Notes under the pieces: generated by a model | What the model was told of the DNA's origin: nothing | What the model saw: only the letters and a program-made list of their open reading frames with translations | Database searches by the model: none | Assembly: GCA_003427395.1 (NCBI GenBank) | Contig: BFEA01000212.1 | Span: 69,189-97,504, forward strand | DNA: 28,316 nucleotides | Origin: Chara braunii | Taxonomy: Eukaryota; Streptophyta; Charophyceae; Charales; Characeae | Direction: 5' to 3' | Made by a program: the position numbers and the translations under genes | In this document: positions 18,831 through 27,121 of the stretch, in pieces | Layout of the letters: every line of letters begins with the position of its first letter | How positions within the stretch are numbered: the stretch's first letter is position 1

Positions 18831-19169
18831 GAAATATTTTACCTTGTCAAATGGAAAAATCAACCTTATGCAAAGTCGATATGGTGTCATCAGAATGATT
18901 TTAGGGGAAAGGAAGGACAAAAAGTACTGAAGGAGTTTCTTGACAAACAATTACCAATTGACTTTTACCAAGGACCGCAGCTTCCTGAAGATCGTGCTTC
19001 TGAGCTCGAGGAAGAAAGAAAGAAAGCAGTCAAACTTCAGAGAACTTCATGTACCCCAAGGACATTTGACGACAAGCAACGAAGAACATGTGGAAGTGTT
19101 CATTGTTTTTGGTCTTGCGGTTTTATGTTTCCGCCAATGGAAATGGTTCCTACTGAGTCGTGTACATAG
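18831..19169 (+). pseudogene. Exon: second half of chromodomain and start of KDZ-like core
   Basis: The exon starts GAA in phase 0 after TTGATTGCAG (18830). It reads EIFYLVKWKNQPYAKSIW, the canonical chromodomain 'yLVKWKg.p....sTW' strand, followed by KVLKEFLDKQ and a charged helix (ELEEERKKAVKLQR). Next come CGSVHCFWSCGFMFPPMEMV and PTESC, which aligns in position with the 'CrHGfv...' segment at the start of the KDZ transposase core. It ends with an in-frame TAG at 19167-19169 immediately before a GTAAGG donor. The downstream exon is in phase 0, so this stop is probably a mutated codon and not the protein end. Of the usual three cage aromatics, Y and W are present; the third position is Q. 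Confidence 0.65.
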
Positions 19170-19693
19170 GTAAGGTAAACTACTACTTCAGTCCACAGAG
19201 CATCGACCTGTAGTCATTTGCATTGCAATTCCATAGAAGACAATTTCAGATCACACTAGCAGTTGTCTATCTGGGTACAAATTCACTTCCTGGGTTCTTA
19301 GGAAATTAGTTAGTAGTTTATTGAAAATAGTATAAAGCAATTTATTGCTAGGCTCGGCCGTCACCTGGGCCAGCTTGGCGGGGGGGGATCGCCTGACAAA
19401 ACCAGGCAGGTCAAAAAGAGGGAAGGATCCCAAAAAAAAAGAAATTGACTTCAGGTTAGGACTGTGCTCAGCCTAAGCAGTCAGAATCCAGCCTTACCTT
19501 CCATTTCGGTGGTAGGCACCCAGGTTAGGACTGTGCTCAGCCCAAACACTCCTGGGTTTTGACTGTGCTCAGCCCAAAATAATAGGACAGGTCTCTATGA
19601 TGTGAGGTACGTGCCAAATGAAAATTAAAAATCGTCAAAGATGGTGGGCACCCGAAATAGTGAGTGGGCGAGCACGTTTTGACACCACCCAAC
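19170..19693 (+). other. Intronic sequence with foldback fragments
   Basis: Bases 19340-19440 hold a GC-rich box like those of the MITE families. Bases 19450-19570 contain a repeated GACTGTGCTCAGCC word (three times). Bases 19590-19690 are a partial, diverged copy of the foldback element that follows, joined as a small hairpin. Confidence 0.45.
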
Positions 19694-20147
19694 ATAATAG
19701 AATTGCTTAGGCCCCAAAATAAACTGGGTAAAAAAAGTAAAAAGTAAAAAAATAATAATAATAATGAGTGGGCGAGCACATTTTGACACCACCATCTTTG
19801 ACGATTTTTAATTTTTGTTTGGCTAAGCAAAATGACTTCAAAATTTATAGGCACGTATCTCACATTATAGAGACCAGTCAACTGAGATTATAGGCATTCG
19901 GCCCCCGCAAAAAAATATTTCGGGCCTCGAAACTATTTTTTTTTTCTGAATTTCTTTTTTTTGAGCTCTCTATAATGTGAGATACGTGCCTATATTTTTT
20001 GAAGTCATTTTGCTCAGCCAAACAAAAATTAAAAATCGTCAAAGATGGTGGTGTCAAAACGTGCTCGCCCACTCACTATTTTTTACTTTTTTTTTACTTT
20101 TTACTTTTTTTCCCCAGTTTATTTTGGGGCCTAAGCAATTCTATTAT
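19694..20147. mobile_element. Foldback element with about 180-bp inverted arms
   Basis: The left arm 19694-19873 and right arm 19967-20147 are close reverse complements. Shared words include GAATTGCTTAGGCCCCAAAA, TGAGTGGGCGAGCAC, TTTTGACACCACC, CATCTTTGACGATTTTTAAT and AGGCACGTATCTCACATTAT. The roughly 93-bp loop holds CATTCGGCCCCCGC and a T-run. The arms could fold into a long hairpin RNA. There is no coding capacity, which fits a non-autonomous foldback transposon or MITE. Confidence 0.75.
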
Positions 20148-20737
20148 TTTTGGAAACGTTTTTAATGAGTTTTGTATTATGTCAAGTGCACATTTATAAA
20201 TTTTCAGGACATTAGGCTATGCCAAAAAAAAAAAAAAAAAAATCGCCAAAGATGACGGGGTTGAAAACGTGCTCGTTCACTAATTTTAATTTTTTTTATT
20301 TTTTTTTAGAAATATTTTCTGTATTTTATTTTTTATTTTCACAGTTGATAATGAATTTGGATGTAATGCTCAAACAAATATTGTTTATTTTATTTTTCTT
20401 CATAACAGATCTTTTTTTCAATGTTTTTTTTTTTTTTTTTTTTTNTCCAAGTGCGGCCCGAACGGCCGAACGCATCCCCAAGGGGTCCCGTACGTTCGGG
20501 CGTTCGGGTTCAGGCGTTCGGCCCGTCCTGAACGCCGATTACCCTGTGTACTGATATATTTTTAGATTTCTTAAAACTTTTTATCTTTAATTTTTAATAT
20601 TATGCGCTGGGGCTGTCGGGGATCCTTCCCAGCCCGTGCTGCCTGGGAGGGTACCCAGTCGACCTTCCCCCACCCAGATTGTCTGAGGACCAGCCTTGAT
20701 TTATTGACATATTGCAATTTTGTATTTTTTTGTGCAG
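20148..20737 (+). other. T-rich intron part with GC-rich CGTTCGG boxes
   Basis: An A-run (20222-20240) is followed by another GAAAACGTGCTCG word, then T-rich sequence, and at 20446-20540 a GC-rich box with repeated CGTTCGG words (including CGTTCGGGCGTTCGGGTTC). An N lies at 20444. A further GC box is at 20604-20690. The arrangement of GC boxes around an A/T-rich core with GGATGTAATGCTCAAAC resembles family M1. Confidence 0.45.
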
Positions 20738-20900
20738 TTTTATCACTATTTGTTGACTTTGTTCACAAATCACCCATTCCTGGAGTTCATTGGGTATGAT
20801 GACATGTGTCATTTGCTACGATTTGCTCTCAATGAAAAACGGAGGAATGCGAACGCAAAGACAAAGGAATTCACGAATACAGAAAACATTCATCACGTCG
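20738..20900 (+). CDS. Exon: KDZ-like transposase core, YDDMCH segment
   Basis: The acceptor is TTTTTTGTGCAG (20737) and the donor GTC G|GTGAAT (20901). The intact frame reads FYHYLLTLFTNHPFLEFIGY, DDMCHLLRFALNEKRRNANA and KTKEFTNTENIHHV. GYDDMCH fits the 'YDiaC' box of KDZ transposases, which carries one of the catalytic acidic residues. It starts in phase 0 and ends in phase 1, and both junctions fit the neighbours. No disablement is visible. Confidence 0.65.
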
Positions 20901-21415
20901 GTGAATAATGAAAATGGTATTGTTAGAGGACCAGACAGTGCCGCATGATTTGCAGCGAGGTGCAGAAAGGTCCACTCCCCGTTGAACCTTGTGTTGAAAG
21001 TTAGTTATTTGTTTTTTTTAAGTGTTGCAAAGCGGTGCGAGAATACTTGCAGATGCATCATTTGTGGGATTTTTCCCTGGGGCTCTGTCTTCATGGCGTT
21101 GCTGATTGTGATTGTGAGTTGCGTAAATGTAAAACAACAGAAGCGAAGCTGCAGAAAATTAGGCTTGTCCCTCATTCACGATAAAAAACTTGCCTACTCA
21201 ACCCCACCGTTAGGCCCCATACCCCCCAAAATCTCATGAAATAAGCATTCTTCCAATGCAGACAACTGGTGCTGCAGACATGAGATGCAATTGGGTTTAA
21301 CAGTTTTCATTTCTTTTTTTTCCCAACAGTTTTCAACCCAGACCTTAATTCTGATTAGTAACTTTTCTTCTAATACTTTTCTTTTATTTTTCATGTTTTC
21401 TTTTTTTTTATGCAG
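20901..21415 (+). other. Intron of the KDZ-like core
   Basis: About 515 bases without visible mobile elements. It is T-rich toward the acceptor TTTTTTTTTATGCAG. Small open frames on both strands have no support. Confidence 0.5.
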
Positions 21416-21563
21416 TTGATTTCTTCCACTTTCGGAAGAACCATGTGGGACATTGGTGCAAGAACAATGTAAGCCCAGAGTTATATGAAGAACTCAAATT
21501 GGCAAACATGTCAATTTGCGAACAACGCTTTAAGTGGTTTGCAGGGTACAAGAAGTCATTAAG
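21416..21563 (+). CDS. Exon: KDZ-like core, FHF...H...WC and CEQRFKW motifs
   Basis: With the G carried over from 20900, the frame reads VDFFHFRKNHVGHWCKNNVS, PELYEELKLANMSICEQRFK, WFAGYKKSLR and ends two bases into a codon at a GTAAGC donor (21564). In KDZ proteins a 'fH...H...C' motif is followed by 'dGE..Er.ws', which supplies the last acidic residue; here SICEQRFKW fills that place. There are no stops or shifts, and phases are correct on both sides. Confidence 0.7.
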
Positions 21564-21683
21564 GTAAGCAAATCAATTTTGTTATCATTTTTTTTATGTG
21601 TGTGATTTCTCTTATTGAATGTTCTATTTAACGTCGACTTCCTCTTTTGAATGACATGCAAAATCACAGAAATCTGTAAGATT

Positions 21684-21958
21684 CCTAGGCTATCAGAGTG
21701 GTCCGGGACCACTTGCTCGACCGGGTCAAAAGCAACTAAAAAAATAAAAAAATAAAAAAATAAAAATAAAATTTTAGTTTGGTACATAATTTTGATGTGA
21801 CCCTGAGGCAAAAGTGGTTCAGTTTATTTTTCTGCATAACATAATGTTTTGTTCGTTTTTTTTTTTGTTTTTTTTTTTTGCTTGGACCTTCCGCGGTCTT
21901 TGCACGGCCAGGCCACAATGGAGAACAGGGTGACCCAGGCGGCTTGGCTGGTAGCCTA
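21684..21958. mobile_element. MITE-like element, family M1 copy b
   Basis: It begins CCTAGGCTATCAGAGTGG and ends GCTGGTAGCCTA. The middle contains TTTTGATGTGACCCTGAGGC and TTTATTTTTCTGCATAACAT, shared with copies a and c. The left terminal repeat has one mismatch. It starts 121 bases after the exon donor. Confidence 0.7.
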
Positions 21959-21989
21959 CTTAGATTCTCAATTTTCGAGCTTGCTGAAT

Positions 21990-22254
21990 CTAGGCTACCA
22001 GAGTGGCCCGGGTTCACTTGCCCGACCGGGCCAAAATAATTAAAAACAATAAAATATTTTTAAAGTTTATTTTTTATTTTAAATTTGGTGAAGAATTTCA
22101 ATGTGACCCTGACACAAAAGTTCTTCAGTTTATTTTTCTGCATAACATAGTTTTTTTCCGAAATTTTTGGATTTTTTTTTTTTTTGTTGGTACCTTACAT
22201 GGTCCTTGCACGAGCTGGCCACCCAAGACTCGGGCAGCCTGGCTGGTAGCCTAG
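21990..22254. mobile_element. MITE-like element, family M1 copy c
   Basis: It begins CTAGGCTACCAGAGTGGCCC and ends GGCTGGTAGCCTAG. It lies 31 bases after copy b in the same intron and same orientation. The core is AATGTGACCCTGACACAAAA. Confidence 0.75.
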
Positions 22255-23097
22255 TGCTGAATAGATTAGTTGAGATTTCTGTGTCAATTTGTGTCCAATG
22301 TGGTTACCTATTGCTCTTAATGGTAGTGTGCCAATGTGGTTGATTGGGGATCAATCCTTTACTTGCTCATCTCAGCTATAAATCAAGTGTGACTTCTTTC
22401 TGTTTTTTTTTCACACAGTATGATAAGGGGAGAGGTTGTGATAGACAGGATCTTGTCGAAGTTTTATTGACTCATCAAGACGCGGAACCCTCTACTCTGT
22501 GTATGTAAAGTCAGACCAGTAGGCCCTTAGATGGTTGAGGAGGGNANNAAAAAATGAAAAAAGGAGGAAAAAAAAAGAAAAATAATTGTGTCANTTTGTG
22601 TCCAGCTACAGCTGCGTCAGCTGGTGCGAGTATGGAAATCTTGTCTATGGCAATATGGGAAAANTGNTACTCTANCCCGCCCCATGTTACTATATGCGTG
22701 ACANGGATACGAAAATCAATGTGTATATCCTACGTTGNTNGGTCACAACNGTGCAATTACTTTTGCGTATAACTCATGGACCGGCATAATGGTGCACTCT
22801 GTGGGTCATATTGCCCCTTACTACTAGGTGGATGAGTCCCATTGAGTATTTTTCCCCGATGCAACAATTAAAGTCACAGCCAGTGGTAACTTGCAAGTCC
22901 GAGGTCCTCACAAACACACAAGTACCATGGCATGTCAGACACACACTCAACCACTTGGGCAATCNAGCAAGCACANAGGAACCACCAATGAGGCACACAC
23001 ACAGACTTAGAAAGCTCAAAAGAAAGTGGGAATGCGAGCATACACATTCAATAGCAAAATTGAGAAATGCGCGCAATTCTCTTTCTCTCTCTCTCTC

Positions 23098-23135
<38 letters not shown>

Positions 23136-23247
23136 CACACACATGACTTTATAAGCCTATACGACTATAGCCAGTAATTTTCGATTGAGTGGGTTAGGTA
23201 GATGTTTGTACTTCTTTCTGACACTTTCCAAATTGGTGTTGGTGCAG
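22255..23247 (+). other. Rest of the last intron, with ambiguous bases
   Basis: Many single N bases at 22545-22980 suggest a polymorphic or poorly covered collapse. A possible alternative terminal exon at 22419 is discussed in the findings. A CT-rich run at 23078-23135 precedes the start of the duplicated terminal-exon unit. Confidence 0.4.
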
Positions 23248-23380
23248 GTATATGAACAGAATACGATTCAACTTCATTTTATCAATTATTTGTCAAATTG
23301 ATCACGAGAAAAAAACAGCAACAGATGCTGACAAGATCACAAAGCGAGTTCTCCAGTACAAGCGAAAAAAACTGCACTGA
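23248..23380 (+). CDS. Terminal exon of the KDZ-like gene
   Basis: The acceptor is GGTGTTGGTGCAG (23247). Completing the split codon from 21563 gives R, then YMNRIRFNFILSIICQIDHE, KKTATDADKITKRVLQYKRK and KLH followed by TGA at 23378-23380. The 'mNr.rf.f.l..i' start matches the end of the KDZ-like core as I recall it in multi-domain eukaryotic proteins. The lysine-rich end may be a nuclear signal. The exon is intact and in phase. Confidence 0.65.
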
Positions 23381-23445
23381 GCTAGCTCCGCGCTGGCACT
23401 GTGGACGACACAGACTGAGGGGATACGCTGGCGGTTTCCTACTGC

Positions 23446-24650
23446 ATGCCAGCCCTTGCTGATGTGGCGCATGCCACTTGTCTCCATCGCTGATGTGGCA
23501 GAGACACTTGTCTCCATTGCTGATGTGGCGCGGGCCACTTGTCTCCATTGCTGATGTGGTGCAGGCCACTTGTCTCGAGTGTTGATGTGGCGCAGGCCAC
23601 TTGTCTCCATTGCTGATGTGGCGCAGGCCACTTGTGTTTATTGCTGATGTGGCGCATGCCACTTGTCTTCACTGCTGACGTGGTTGTGTCCACGCTGTCT
23701 ACAGGAGGTGACTGGTTGCGACAGGGAGGAAGATCGGGACCTGTGGATGATTGAGGAATGGGATACTTACCTGAGGCTGATGTCGATATCGCGCACTGCT
23801 GATTGTCTTCATTGTCTTCACGGGAGATTAATGCCACATGGCACTTCTGTGTGATCAAAACCCATCAGACTCATTATTGGACATTGCTTGATGGCGTGGA
23901 GGCGCAGGCCACTTGTCTCCATTGCTGATGTGGTGCAGACCACTTGTCTCCATTGCTGATGTGGCGCAGGCCACTTGTCTTCATTGTTGATGTGGCGCAT
24001 GCCACTTGTGTTCACTGCTAATGTGGCGCATGCCACTTGTCTTCGCTGCTGACGTGGCGGTGTCCACCATGCCTACAGGAGGTGACTGGTTGCGACAGGG
24101 AGGAAGATCGGGATCTGTGGATGATTGAGGAACGGGATACTTACCTGAGGCTGACGTCGATATCACGCGCTGCTGATTGTCTTCATTGTCTCCACGGGAG
24201 ATTAGTGTCACACTGTCACATGGCACTTCTGTGTGATCAGAACTCATCAGACTCATTATTGGACATTGATTGATGGCGTGGAGGCGCAGGCCACTTGTCT
24301 CCATTGCTGATGTGGTGCAGGCCACTTGTCTCCATTGCTGATGTGGCGCAGGCCACTTGTCTCCATTGCTGATGTGGGACAGGCCACTTGTGTTCATTGC
24401 TGATGTGGCGCATGCCACTTTTCTTCGCTGCTGACATGGCGGTGTCCACTATGTCTATAGGAGGTGATTGGTTGCGACAGGGAGCAAGATCGGGATCTGT
24501 GGATGATTGAGGAACGGGATACTTACCTGAGGCTGATGTCGATATCGCGCGCTGCTGATTGTCTTCATTGTCTCCACATGAGATTAGTGTCACATGGCAC
24601 TTCTGTGTGATCAAAAGTCATCAGACTCATTATTGGACATTGATTGATGT
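23446..24650. repeat. Higher-order 31-bp minisatellite, unit 1
   Basis: A 31-bp monomer of the form GCTGATGTGGCGCAGGCCAC plus TTGTCTCCATT repeats in blocks of four to eight (about 23456-23690, 23896-24057 and 24283-24440). The blocks are separated by near-identical spacers of about 205-230 bp containing GGAGGTGACTGGTTGCGACA and GATGATTGAGGA. The composite period is about 360-385 bp. Each monomer holds the dyad GTGGC-GCAG-GCCAC. Confidence 0.85.
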
Positions 24651-24845
24651 TGTGGAGGCGAGGGGAAGTCCGAGGAAGAAGTAGAATGTTGGGCTAACCT
24701 CTTGATGGCCATTGATTCTCTCTCCACCTTCTCATTGTCTATTCCCCCCCCACTCTCTTCGTCTATTGGTAACGAGTAACGTGACTTGTATCGGATATCA
24801 CGTTCATGGATACTGGAGACATTGTGCAGATCTAAGTCTAGTACN

Positions 24846-24859
24846 TCTCTCTCTCTCTC

Positions 24860-24921
<62 letters not shown>
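24846..24921. repeat. (CT)n microsatellite at the duplication junction
   Basis: About 76 bases of CT with one interruption (TCGC), exactly between duplicated units 1 and 2. Confidence 0.97.
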
Positions 24922-24923
<2 letters not shown>

Positions 24924-25033
24924 CACACATGACTTTAAAAGCCTATAGGACTATAGCCAGTAATTTTTGATTGAGTGGGTTAGGCAGATGTTTGTACTTC
25001 TTTCTGACACTTTCCAAATTGGTGTTGGTGCAG

Positions 25034-25167
25034 GTATATGAACAGAATACGATTCAACTTCCTTTTATCAATTATTTGTCAAATTGGTCACGAGAAAAAA
25101 AACAACAACAGATGCTGACAAGATCACAAAGCGAGTTCTGCAGTACAAGCGAAGAAAACTGCACTAA
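25034..25167 (+). pseudogene. Duplicated terminal exon, frameshifted
   Basis: It is nearly identical to 23248-23380, including the GTGCAG acceptor, but an A-run has eight A instead of seven after CACGAG, shifting the frame so that it ends early at a TGA near 25117. The homologous end codon is TAA at 25165-25167. Changes of ATTTTA to CTTTTA and GATCAC to GGTCAC are also present. It is a dead copy unless the extra A is a sequencing error. Confidence 0.8.
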
Positions 25168-25230
25168 GCTAGCTCCGCGCTAGCACTATGGACGACACAG
25201 ACTGAGGGGATACGCTCGCGGTTTCCTACT

Positions 25231-26395
25231 GCATGCCAACCCTTGCTGATGTGGCGCATGCCACTTGTCTCCATCGCTGATGTGGCACAGGCACTTGTCT
25301 CCATTGCTGATGTGGCGCAGGCCACTTGTCTCCATTGCTGATGTGGTGCAGGCCACTTGTCTCCGTTGCTAATGTGGCGCAGGCCACTTGTCTCCATTGT
25401 TGATGTGGCGCAGGCCACTTGTGTTCATTGCTGATGTGGCGCATGCCAATTGTCTTCACTGCTGACGTGGTGGTGTCCACGCTGTCTACAGGAGGTGAAT
25501 GGTTGCGATAGGGAGGAAGATCGGGACCTGTGGATGATTGAGGAATGGGATACTTACCTGAAGTTGATGTCGATATTGCGCACTGCTGATTGTCTTCATT
25601 GTCTCCACGGGCGATTAATGCCACATGACACTTCTGTGTTATCAGAACTCATCAGACTCATTATTGGACATTGATTGATGGCATGGAGGCGCAGACCACT
25701 TGTCTCCATTGCTGATGTGGTGCAGGCCACTTGTCTCCATTGCTGATGTGGCGCAGGCCACTTGTCTTCATTGCTGATGTGGCGCAGGCCACTTGTGTTC
25801 ATTGCTGATGTGGCGCATGCCACTTGTCTTCGCTGCTGACGTGGCGGTGTCCACCATGTCTACAGGAGGTGACTGGTTGCGACAGGGAGGAAGGTCGGGA
25901 TCTGTGGATGATTGAGGAACGGGATATTTACCTAAGGATGACGTCGATATTGCGCGTTGTTGATTGTCTTCATTGTCTCCACGGAAGATTAGTGTCACAT
26001 GGCACTTCTGTGTGATCAGAATTCATCAGACTCATTATTGGACATTGATTGATGGCGTGGAGGCGCAAGCCACTTGTCTCCATTGTTGATGTGGCGCAGG
26101 CCACTTGTCTCCATTGCTGATGTGGCACAGGCCACTTGTGTTCATTGCTGATGTGGAGCATGCCACTTGTCTTCGCTGATGACGTGGCGGTGTCCACCAT
26201 GTCTATAGGAGGTGACTGGTTGCGACAGGGAGCAAGATCGGGATTTGTGGATGATTGAGGAACGGGATACTTACTTGAGGCTGACGTCGATATCGCGCGC
26301 TGCTGATTGTCTTCATTGTCTCCACGGGAGATTAGTGTCACATGGCACTTATGTGTGATCAGAAGTCATCAGACTCATTATTGGACATTGATTGA
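25231..26395. repeat. Higher-order 31-bp minisatellite, unit 2
   Basis: The monomer and spacer organisation are the same as at 23446, with blocks at about 25241-25475, 25685-25845 and 26062-26195. The third block has one or two fewer monomers than its counterpart. Confidence 0.85.
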
Positions 26396-26591
26396 TGCTG
26401 TGGAGGCGAGGGGAAGTCCGAGGAAGAAGTAGAATATTGGGTTAACCTCTTGATGGTCATTGATTAGCTCTCCACCTTCTCATTGTCTATCCCCCCTCCA
26501 CTCTCTTCGTCTATTGGTAACGAGTAACGTGACTTGTATCGGATATCACGTTCATGGATACTGGAGACATTGTGCAGATCTAAGTCTAGTA

Positions 26592-27048
26592 CCCCGTGCA
26601 ATGCTTGGGGTACGGTCTTTAGTAAGTTCAGAGCGTGTGTAGAATTCATAATTCACTTTTGAGTTGGGTTAGGCCGACGTCTGGCCCAGACGGACCGGGC
26701 CAGACGGACGGGGGGGGGGGGATTCAGACTTTCGTGGCCGGGACCGAATCTTGAGGAAACCGGTTGCACTAACGTGCTGGCGGGAACCGGGTTCAGCGGG
26801 GGCTAGCAGCGCCGCGGCGGGATATAGCAGCCTCGGGCGCCAAGTTTAAAAAGGGGTCACTAGCGTGCAACTGCGGCAGCGCTGCTGCGTTGTGCGTCGA
26901 GTGCGCGTGCCTGAGCTCAGCGGTAGAGCGCAGCGTGGGCGGCCATAGCCAGGCTGCTAGCGCAGGTAGCTGGGTGGTGCGCACGGGGTTCTTGGGTGTA
27001 GGAGGCACTGTCATGAGGAACGAGGGAAAGGGGGGACAACGGTACATA
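26592..27048. other. GC-rich unique stretch
   Basis: It contains CAGACGGACCGGGCCAGACG with a G-run (26709-26719) and a GC-rich region to about 27000. A TTTAAAA at 26844-26850 could be TATA-like, and TGAGCTCAGCGGTAGAGCGC at 26910 resembles a tRNA D-arm, but no complete tRNA follows. No gene is assigned. Confidence 0.35.
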
Positions 27049-27121
27049 CCTGGTCCTCAAAGGCAACGGCCATGTGGCCGAGATCAGCTCGTACTCCAGG
27101 AAGTTGTTGATCTTATCTCGC
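27049..27121 (-). CDS. Possible short exon on the minus strand
   Basis: On the minus strand the frame RDKINNFLEYELISATWPLP ends at a good donor (GGACCAG|GTATGT, donor at 27048-27049). Upstream, a neighbouring frame reads ALHPDYQKQILSELHMISEI, so a frameshift may join them. The codon pattern is protein-like, but I recognise no family and see no further exon. Confidence 0.22.

Larger units (their letters stand above)
373..23380 (+). pseudogene. Large multi-exon DUF3987 / chromodomain / KDZ-like transposase gene (decayed or badly assembled)
   Basis: This entry spans the exons listed separately below. The order of domains is DUF3987-like module, acidic linker, CxC-type cysteine cluster, chromodomain, and a KDZ-like transposase core with YDDMCH, a histidine-rich FHF...H...WC segment and a CEQRFKW motif. 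Splice phases agree at 838/1872, 2040/3571, 3892/5262, 17023/17980, 18393/18831, 19169/20738, 20900/21416 and 21563/23248, so the two blocks are each one spliced reading frame. The blocks are joined only by shared strand, order and style; phases do not close at 5421/9751, 9909/11581 and 12200/16114, so exons are missing or unrecognised there. Premature stops lie at 533, 1992, 5310, 16967, 18235 and 19167, with frameshifts near 480 and 3714. The 5' end lies outside the window. KDZ is a known DNA-transposon superfamily; joining it to DUF3987 and a chromodomain is what I infer from this layout. Confidence 0.6.
23126..24844. repeat. Segmental duplication, unit 1
   Basis: It runs from the CT-run/CCACACACATGACTTTA junction through the terminal exon, three minisatellite blocks and a closing segment that ends AGATCTAAGTCTAGTAC at 24844. 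The second unit (24917-26591) repeats the same order with high identity. Both units end at the identical GTAC word, which marks the breakpoint. Confidence 0.8.
24917..26591. repeat. Segmental duplication, unit 2
   Basis: It contains the duplicated terminal exon (25034-25167) and three minisatellite blocks. It ends AAGTCTAGTAC at 26591, after which the sequence becomes unique (CCCGTGCAATGCTTGGGG). Confidence 0.8.

Noticed and set aside
23282-26341. Minus-strand frames with repeated ACATSAMETSG / HQQWRQV peptides as genes
   Set aside because: The 31-bp repeat cycles through all three frames, and the peptides only reflect that; there is no start, splice or family support. The pattern is kept as a finding only.
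26905-26990. tRNA gene suggested by GCTCAGCGGTAGAGCGC
   Set aside because: The D-arm-like words are present, but no anticodon arm, T-arm with GTTCRA, or acceptor stem follows at the right spacing.
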